Source: an uncultured Mycoplasma sp.
GTDB lineage: Bacteria > Bacillota_I > Bacilli_A > RF39 > UBA660
Assembly: GCA_947565485.1 (NCBI GenBank)
Contig: CANOGG010000017.1
Coordinates: 1 to 10,705 of the forward strand
Direction: 5' to 3'
DNA: 10,705 nucleotides
Below the pieces are notes generated by a model. It saw nothing but the letters and a program-made list of their open reading frames with translations, was not told the DNA's origin and made no database searches. This document shows positions 6,557 through 10,705 of the stretch, piece after piece; within the stretch, counting starts at the first letter, position 1, and every line of letters begins with the position of its first letter. Made by a program: the position numbers and the translations under genes.

Positions 6557-6574
6557 GTTAAGAATTTTCAATTT
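6557..6574 (-). repeat. 18-bp inverted repeat, right copy (IR-R)
   Basis: GTTAAGAATTTTCAATTT (plus strand) is the exact reverse complement of 5980-5997. It starts 8 nt after the P2 -10 box, roughly at +1 of the transcript. The repeat is itself a partial palindrome (10 of 14 central positions), so an operator role is also possible. Confidence 0.7.
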
Positions 6575-6603
6575 TATATTTTTTGGAGAAAGAGGTAATA
6601 AAA

Positions 6604-6678
6604 TTGAAGAGTAAAGGAAGTATGTTTTTATATGGCTTTTATTGTGAAGTATTACTGCATAATAGAGGTTTAATATGA
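6604..6678 (+). CDS. Possible 24-residue leader peptide overlapping the surface-protein start
   Basis: A TTG codon preceded by AAAGAGGT at a 7-nt gap opens a 24-codon frame beginning MKSKGSMFLYGF. It ends in TGA at 6676-6678, which overlaps the ATG of the next gene (ATGA arrangement). The overlap suggests translational coupling. The peptide is hydrophobic and aromatic but too short for a domain call. Alternatively the stretch is just a 5' untranslated leader. Confidence 0.35.
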   Translation: MKSKGSMFLYGFYCEVLLHNRGLI

Positions 6679-7985
6679 GAATGAAAAAAATAAAGCATGG
6701 TAATTTTCAGAAAATAATTGTTGGTGGAGTTGTGGTTGCGGCAGTTTTAAGTATTGGGATATTAGCAACTGTGATAGTAAAAAATCAAAATGTAAGAAAT
6801 ATTAATATATCTAAAGAAAATATGGTTGCAGTGTATGTGGAGTCAGAAGATGGTAATTATAATAAAGTTAGTGATGGAAAGATACCAGCTAGTGGTTATA
6901 CTCTAAATACAGATAATACGAAAACAAGATGTACAGTTAGTGGTGAGATAGATAGTAATGTTAGAATATCATATGAGAATGGTGAGGTAAAGGTAGGAGG
7001 AATTACAAAATCTGGAACAAGATGTTATTTCTACTTTGATAAGATAAAAGGAATAACAACTGATGATGTTATGGCTGGAGGAACTCCAACCGATGATAAT
7101 ATGTTTGCAGGAATAGAGGGTAATGGTGTTTATACTTGGACCAAAGGTGACTATTCTGGAGGAACCCAACCAATTAAGTATTTTAGAGGAAATGTTGATA
7201 ATAACTGGGTAGTATTTGGAAAAGATGGTTCAAACTATATTTGGTGGAGAATAATTAGAAATAATAGTAATGGTTCTTTAAGAATGATATATGCGGGAGT
7301 AAGTTTAAGTAAAACGAGTGCTCCAGCGACTACAGGCGACGGAACTCAAATAGGAACGAGTGCATTTAATACAAATTATAATAACAATATGTATGTAGGG
7401 TTCCAATATACTTCAGGTCAAGTTCATGGAAATGGAACAAAGTCGACAATATTAGGACAATTAGAGACATGGCATAATAAAACACTTGCAAAGAGTGCGG
7501 AATATTCTAGTAGGATAGATGTTGATGCAGGATTCTGTAATGATAGAACACCGTATAGCGGTCCTGGAACAGGAACAACTGCATCAAACTACGCAGCATA
7601 TAACAGATTATATACGAACAAAGCACTAAGTTTGTTGTGTACAAATGCAGACGATATATTAAAAACGAATGTAGGTTTGATAACCGCGGATGAAGTAAGC
7701 ATGAGTGGAATGGTGTATAGTTCACTTGCAAACACCAGTTCGTACCTTTATACAAATAATGCCTATTGGGCTATGTCTCCAGCTTACTATAATCCATCAG
7801 ACACCTATCCTACTTACGTGTTTCGTGTGAACAAGGATGGCTCTCTCGGGAAAAGTCGCTTGTACACTGCTAGTGGTGCGACAAACCTTGGCGTGAGGCC
7901 AGTAGTAAATTTGAAATCTGATGTACTGTTTGAAGTGGGCGGAACTGGTTTAGCAAATAACCCTTATGTCGTCCAGGGAGCCTAG
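6675..7985 (+). CDS. Secreted or membrane-anchored surface protein with C-type-lectin-like/DUF6273-type C-terminus
   Basis: A 436-residue protein with a basic N-terminus (MRMKKIKHGNFQK) and one hydrophobic helix at about 14-35, fitting a signal anchor or uncleaved signal peptide; no LPXTG or lipobox is seen. A beta-rich Gly/Asn/Thr/Ser ectodomain follows, with WWRIIRNNSNGSLRMIY near residues 190-206. The C-terminus (YWAMSPAYYN at 364-373, RVNKDGSLG at 384-392, GVRPVVNL at 406-413) has the layout of DUF6273/formylglycine-type C-type lectin folds. Such folds serve as ligand-binding and sometimes hypervariable domains. ATG at 6675 has AGAGG close by (6664-6668); ATG at 6681 is an alternative with more usual spacing. 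The first part is about 32% GC, the last 150 bases about 48%, with CGT/CGC/CTC codons rare elsewhere in the window. P2 and the divergent XRE2 gene suggest regulated, perhaps phase-variable expression. Ligand unknown. Confidence 0.85.
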   Translation: MRMKKIKHGNFQKIIVGGVVVAAVLSIGILATVIVKNQNVRNINISKENMVAVYVESEDGNYNKVSDGKIPASGYTLNTDNTKTRCTVSGEIDSNVRISYENGEVKVGGITKSGTRCYFYFDKIKGITTDDVMAGGTPTDDNMFAGIEGNGVYTWTKGDYSGGTQPIKYFRGNVDNNWVVFGKDGSNYIWWRIIRNNSNGSLRMIYAGVSLSKTSAPATTGDGTQIGTSAFNTNYNNNMYVGFQYTSGQVHGNGTKSTILGQLETWHNKTLAKSAEYSSRIDVDAGFCNDRTPYSGPGTGTTASNYAAYNRLYTNKALSLLCTNADDILKTNVGLITADEVSMSGMVYSSLANTSSYLYTNNAYWAMSPAYYNPSDTYPTYVFRVNKDGSLGKSRLYTASGATNLGVRPVVNLKSDVLFEVGGTGLANNPYVVQGA

Positions 7986-8015
7986 AAAAATATCATATAA
8001 AATTATAATACAATA

Positions 8016-8052
8016 TCTGCCTATCTTGCTTCGCATCTTATTGGTAGGCAGA
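8016..8052 (+). repeat. Hairpin just downstream of the surface-protein gene
   Basis: TCTGCCTATC (8016-8025) pairs with GGTAGGCAGA (8043-8052), ten pairs with one wobble, around a 17-nt loop. No T-run follows, so it is not a classical terminator. It lies 31 nt after the stop codon and could protect the 3' end or mark a recombination boundary. Confidence 0.5.
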
Positions 8053-8066
8053 AATATACAAGCCAA

Positions 8067-8104
8067 AAGGAATAGTGTAGGTACTCTATTCCTTGGTTTT
8101 GTTT
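8067..8104 (+). terminator. Rho-independent terminator of the surface-protein gene
   Basis: AAGGAATAG (8067-8075) and CTATTCCTT (8086-8094) form a perfect 9-bp stem with a 10-nt loop, followed by GGTTTTGTTT. It separates the surface gene from the pheST promoter. Confidence 0.8.
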
Positions 8105-8126
8105 ATTGGTTTGTGTAAAATTTTTC

Positions 8127-8155
8127 TTGATTTTTAATATTTTAAATGTTAGAAT
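8127..8155 (+). promoter_or_regulatory. Promoter of the T-box/pheST operon
   Basis: TTGATT (8127-8132), 17-bp spacer, TAGAAT (8150-8155); start expected near 8162, directly before the T-box stem I. Confidence 0.7.
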
Positions 8156-8161
8156 AGTTTT

Positions 8162-8381
8162 ATAAAACGTTGAGTGAGTATTTTAGTAGTAGTTTTTACT
8201 TCTTAAGAAAGAGATTAAACATTATAAGCTGAGAGTGTTTAAAGATAAGAAAAATTATGAAATTCGTACTTAGGAGTTTTGATAGTATGTCGTGCTATAA
8301 ACGAGTTTAGTGCTAGTTAGTCCTAGAAGTTAGGTGGTACCACGTGAGTAATTTGCGTCCTAATATGCTGGGATTTTTTTA
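8162..8381 (+). promoter_or_regulatory. tRNA-Phe-responsive T-box leader
   Basis: The diagnostic T-box sequence TAGGTGGTACCACG is at 8331-8344, ahead of an antiterminator/terminator switch. The stem I region shows a GAGAG element (8230-8234) and a likely specifier codon TTC (8263-8265) in ATGAAATTCGTACTTAGGAG. This reads phenylalanine and agrees with pheS downstream. Uncharged tRNA-Phe would pair with the specifier and the T-box bulge, stabilise the antiterminator and let transcription continue into pheST. This is the classical feedback on aminoacyl-tRNA synthetase genes in Gram-positive bacteria. I placed the specifier by eye; the exact stem I fold was not computed. Confidence 0.92.
8355..8381 (+). 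terminator. T-box intrinsic terminator
   Basis: GTCCTA (8357-8362) can pair with TGGGAT (8369-8374), including two wobble pairs, followed by a run of T residues. It is the attenuator of the T-box switch; its stem is short and weak compared with typical T-box terminators. Confidence 0.6.
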
Positions 8382-8409
8382 TGTTAGAATGGAGTTGAAT
8401 TGATAAAGA

Positions 8410-8442
8410 GTTGCTGGAGATGACTATACTGCATCAGCCAAC
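8410..8442 (+). other. Hairpin between T-box terminator and pheS
   Basis: GTTGCTG-GAG-ATG (8410-8422) and CATCAG-C-CAAC (8432-8442) form an interrupted stem with a 9-nt loop. It has no T-run on the plus strand. No ORF was seen in the roughly 110-nt interval between the T-box and pheS; the hairpin may be an RNA-stability or processing element. Confidence 0.4.
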
Positions 8443-8490
8443 TAATAGAAATCAAAAAAAGGTACCCCCTAAGAAAAATAAGGAAATTTT

Positions 8491-9516
8491 ATGAAAGGAT
8501 TGATAAAAATGGAAGAAAAAATTTTGAAGATTAAAGAAGATTTGAAAGAGGCTCTTGATAAGACTAAAAGTGAAGCAGAAGTTTTGAATGTTAAGTCAGA
8601 ATACGTAGGTAAGAAAAGTGAGATACAAGAGTTATTATCAGGGCTTAAAGATATGAGTAATGATGATAAGAGAAAGTACGGGAGTCTTATTAATAATACG
8701 AAAAAAGAGATGGAAGAAATGGTTAGTAAGACTTTAGAGGGGCTTGCTAATAAGTTTAAAGTTGATTTTGATGATAGTATTAATTATGATGTCCATGTGG
8801 GTTCACTTCATCCAGTTACAATTGTAGCTAAGGAAGTTACAGATATTATGAAGAGAATGGGCTTTACAGTAGTAAGTGGAAGAGAGATGGAAAGTGAATA
8901 TTATAATTTTGAGGCGTTAAATATTCCTAAAGACCATCCAGCAAGAGATATGCAAGATACATATTATTTGGATAATGGGATGTTACTTAGAACACAGACA
9001 AGCGGAGATCAGATTCATTCGATGGAAAAATATGGGGCACCACTTAGGATATGCGCACCAGGACGGACTTTTAGAAATGAAGATTTGGATGCTAATCATG
9101 AGAATACTTTCTTTCAGATTGAGGGAATGGTTATTGATAAGGGAGTATCGATTGAGAACCTTATGTATGTCATGCAAGAAGTGTTAAGTGAAGTATTTAA
9201 GAGTGATATAAAGGTGAGGTTAAGACCGGGATTTTTTCCATTTACAGAGCCTAGCTATGAGATGGATATTAGTTGTGTTATTTGTGGAGGAAAAGGGTGT
9301 CCAACTTGTAAGAACGCAGGATGGATAGAGCTTATTGGTTGTGGAATGGTGCACCCTAATGTATTAAAAGCTGGGGGTATTGATAGCGATATTTATACAG
9401 GTTTTGCGTTTGGAATAGGTTTAACGAGACTTGCTATGATGAAGTATAAAATTAGTGATATAAGAGTCTTAAATAGTGGAGATATTCGCTATTTAGAGAA
9501 CTTTATGATAAATTAG
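8491..9516 (+). CDS. pheS: Phenylalanine--tRNA ligase alpha subunit
   Basis: The catalytic subunit of the cytoplasmic alpha2-beta2 PheRS, which charges tRNA-Phe with phenylalanine using ATP. Residues 1 to about 90 form the N-terminal coiled coil that contacts tRNA. The class II core follows: LLRTQTSGDQIHSM near 165-178, motif 2 region GRTFRNEDLDANHENTFFQIEG at 191-212, and motif 3 GFAFGIGLTRLAM at 304-316. Four cysteines in CVICGGKGCPTC (262-273) form the Cys4 element found in many bacterial PheS proteins, before GWIELIGCGMVHPNVL. The length (335-341 aa) is normal. The start may be ATG 8491 (AAGGA 6 nt upstream) or ATG 8509 (AAAGGA 10 nt upstream, giving MEEKILKIKED). The second fits the family better. 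It is controlled by the T-box and followed 14 nt later by pheT. Confidence 0.98.
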   Translation: MKGLIKMEEKILKIKEDLKEALDKTKSEAEVLNVKSEYVGKKSEIQELLSGLKDMSNDDKRKYGSLINNTKKEMEEMVSKTLEGLANKFKVDFDDSINYDVHVGSLHPVTIVAKEVTDIMKRMGFTVVSGREMESEYYNFEALNIPKDHPARDMQDTYYLDNGMLLRTQTSGDQIHSMEKYGAPLRICAPGRTFRNEDLDANHENTFFQIEGMVIDKGVSIENLMYVMQEVLSEVFKSDIKVRLRPGFFPFTEPSYEMDISCVICGGKGCPTCKNAGWIELIGCGMVHPNVLKAGGIDSDIYTGFAFGIGLTRLAMMKYKISDIRVLNSGDIRYLENFMIN

Positions 9517-9530
9517 AGGAGGAAATTATT

Positions 9531-10705
9531 ATGTTAATATCTTGTAATAAATTAAAGAGTCATATTAAGGATAGTAAGGATATTGATTGGCTAAATATTT
9601 GGGATACTTTTACGATTAGAACGGCAGAGGTTGAGAGTGTTCGAGAAGTTGGGAATACTTTTGATGGAGTTGTAGTAGCGGAAATTAAAGAATGTGAAGA
9701 ACACCCCGATAGTGACCATATGCATATTTTAAAAGTAGATGCAGGAGAGAAAGAATTAATTCAGGTGGTATGTGGAGCGCCTAATGTGAGAGTAGGACTT
9801 AAGACGGCGTATGTGAAAGTCGGGGGTCATATTGAGGGAATGGAGATAAAGGCACGACCACTTAGAGGTGTTTTATCTAATGGAATGTGTTGTTCAGGAC
9901 GTGAGATTGGGATTAGTGATAATCATGATGGGATACTTGATTTACCAGTGTCATGGGAGAATGGACGAAGTATTAAAGAATATTTACCAATTGAGGATAT
10001 AATAGTTGAGATTGATAATAAGTCGCTTACTAATAGACCTGATTTATGGGGACATTATGGGATAGCAAGAGAGATTTGTGCGATAACAAATCAAGAATTG
10101 TTACCTCTTGAGATACGAGAGATAGAAAATGATAAGAAAGATTTGGATATTAAGATAAATGATAAAGATTTGTGTTATCGTTATTCAGGGCTTGTGATAG
10201 ATAATTTGGAGAATAATAAGACGCCATGGGATATGCAGGTTTTCTTGTATTATGTAGGGATGAGGTCGATTTCGTTATGTGTTGACTTGACGAATTATTT
10301 GATGTTAGAACTTGGGCAGCCAATGCATGCTTTTGATGCGAGAGTTGTTAAAAATTTGGAAGTGGGACTTGCAAATGAGGGCGATACATATACAACTTTA
10401 GATGGAGTAGAACGGAAGTTAACGAAAGATATGCTAATGATTAAGAACGATAATAAGTATTTTGCCATTGCGGGAGTTATGGGAGGACTTGATAGTGAGA
10501 TTTTAAGTGATACCAAGAGTATATTTTTGGAGAGTGCGACTTTTAATGCGGGTAGTGTTAGAAGAACGGCGGTTAAATTAGGTCTTAGGACGGAAGCCAG
10601 TGCTAGATATGAGAAGAGTTTAGACCCTAATATGACAGTTTTGGCAATTAAGAGATTAGTATATTTACTTGAAAAAGAAAATCCTAATATGAAGATTGTT
10701 TCTAA
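9531..10705 (+). CDS. pheT: Phenylalanine--tRNA ligase beta subunit (5' half)
   Basis: The frame is open for 391 codons to the right edge; full-length PheT is usually about 800 residues, so roughly half is present. It starts MLISCNKLKSHI with AGGAGG (9517-9522) 8 nt upstream. An EMAP-II-like tRNA-binding OB fold occupies about residues 40-150 (EHPDSDHMHILKVD, VVCGAPNVR, SNGMCCSGREIGI). The B1/B3-B4 region follows with KSLTNRPDLWGHYGIAREI near 164-182. The B3/B4 editing region is recognisable by SLCVDLTNYLMLELGQPMHAFDA at about 250-270 and IAGVMGGLDSEI near 310-325, and the B5 start is LRTEASARYEKSLDP near 355-370. PheT supplies tRNA binding and hydrolysis of mischarged Tyr-tRNA-Phe. It is co-transcribed with pheS under the same T-box. 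Confidence 0.97.
   Translation, partial: MLISCNKLKSHIKDSKDIDWLNIWDTFTIRTAEVESVREVGNTFDGVVVAEIKECEEHPDSDHMHILKVDAGEKELIQVVCGAPNVRVGLKTAYVKVGGHIEGMEIKARPLRGVLSNGMCCSGREIGISDNHDGILDLPVSWENGRSIKEYLPIEDIIVEIDNKSLTNRPDLWGHYGIAREICAITNQELLPLEIREIENDKKDLDIKINDKDLCYRYSGLVIDNLENNKTPWDMQVFLYYVGMRSISLCVDLTNYLMLELGQPMHAFDARVVKNLEVGLANEGDTYTTLDGVERKLTKDMLMIKNDNKYFAIAGVMGGLDSEILSDTKSIFLESATFNAGSVRRTAVKLGLRTEASARYEKSLDPNMTVLAIKRLVYLLEKENPNMKIVS

Noticed and set aside
6969..7755. Short minus-strand frames inside the surface-protein gene
   Set aside because: The plus-strand gene is continuous with a signal anchor and a recognisable C-terminal module; the opposite frames have no ribosome site or family features.
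5386..7985. Prophage or toxin-antitoxin module
   Set aside because: XRE regulators are common in both, but there is no integrase, phage structural gene or toxin-like partner in the window.
8975..9187. Short frames on both strands inside pheS, and one on the minus strand within pheT near 10295-10516
   Set aside because: They overlap conserved synthetase domains and have no support of their own.
1..10705. Mycoplasma-type code with TGA as tryptophan
   Set aside because: Tryptophan positions checked in the translated genes are TGG, and all major genes are full length under the standard code. Their stops are TAA or TAG, so TGA use is not strongly tested.

Overview
The window looks like a chromosomal piece of a low-GC Gram-positive bacterium (Bacillota). 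The reasons are the AT-rich sequence with AGA/TTA/AAT-type codons, strong AGGAGG ribosome sites, consensus SigA-type promoters with 16-17 bp spacers, and a T-box leader in front of pheST. The standard code is in use: all tryptophans I translated are TGG. An uncultured gut Bacilli/Mollicutes-related lineage is my guess from the style of the secreted protein; the sequence does not prove it.

Layout. From 1 to 2314 (minus) is the 5' part of a MacB/FtsX-type ABC exporter fusion, cut by the window edge, with a consensus promoter at 2366-2394. Two plus-strand genes of unknown function follow (2523-3596 and 3669-4718), each with its own recognisable promoter. From 4720 to 5385 there is no protein gene. 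Instead there are two tandem, diverged copies of a structured RNA, each with its own promoter and a long closing stem. Next come two paralogous double-HTH (XRE/Cro-CI) regulators on the minus strand (5386-5859 and 6000-6443), each with a divergent strong plus-strand promoter upstream. The second of these promoters leads, through a possible 24-residue leader peptide, into a secreted or membrane-anchored protein (6675-7985). The C-terminal part of that protein resembles a C-type-lectin-like/DUF6273 module. After a terminator comes the phenylalanine module: promoter, tRNA-Phe-specific T-box (specifier TTC), pheS, and the first half of pheT running off the right edge.

The most interesting part is 4720-7985. 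An exact 18-bp inverted repeat (5980-5997 and 6557-6574) brackets the second XRE gene together with a consensus promoter that points out of the bracket at the surface-protein gene. The left repeat sits just downstream of a second consensus promoter that has no sense gene in front of it. If the bracket inverted, the orphan promoter would read the XRE gene in sense followed by the surface-protein gene, and the other promoter would point at the first XRE gene. That is the architecture of a phase-variation switch. No recombinase is visible in the window, so it remains a hypothesis. The GC skew of the plus strand is reversed from about 5150 to 6450 relative to both flanks, which fits recent acquisition or inversion. 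The 3' end of the surface gene is much GC-richer (about 48%) than its start (about 32%), as expected for a recombining or hypervariable module.
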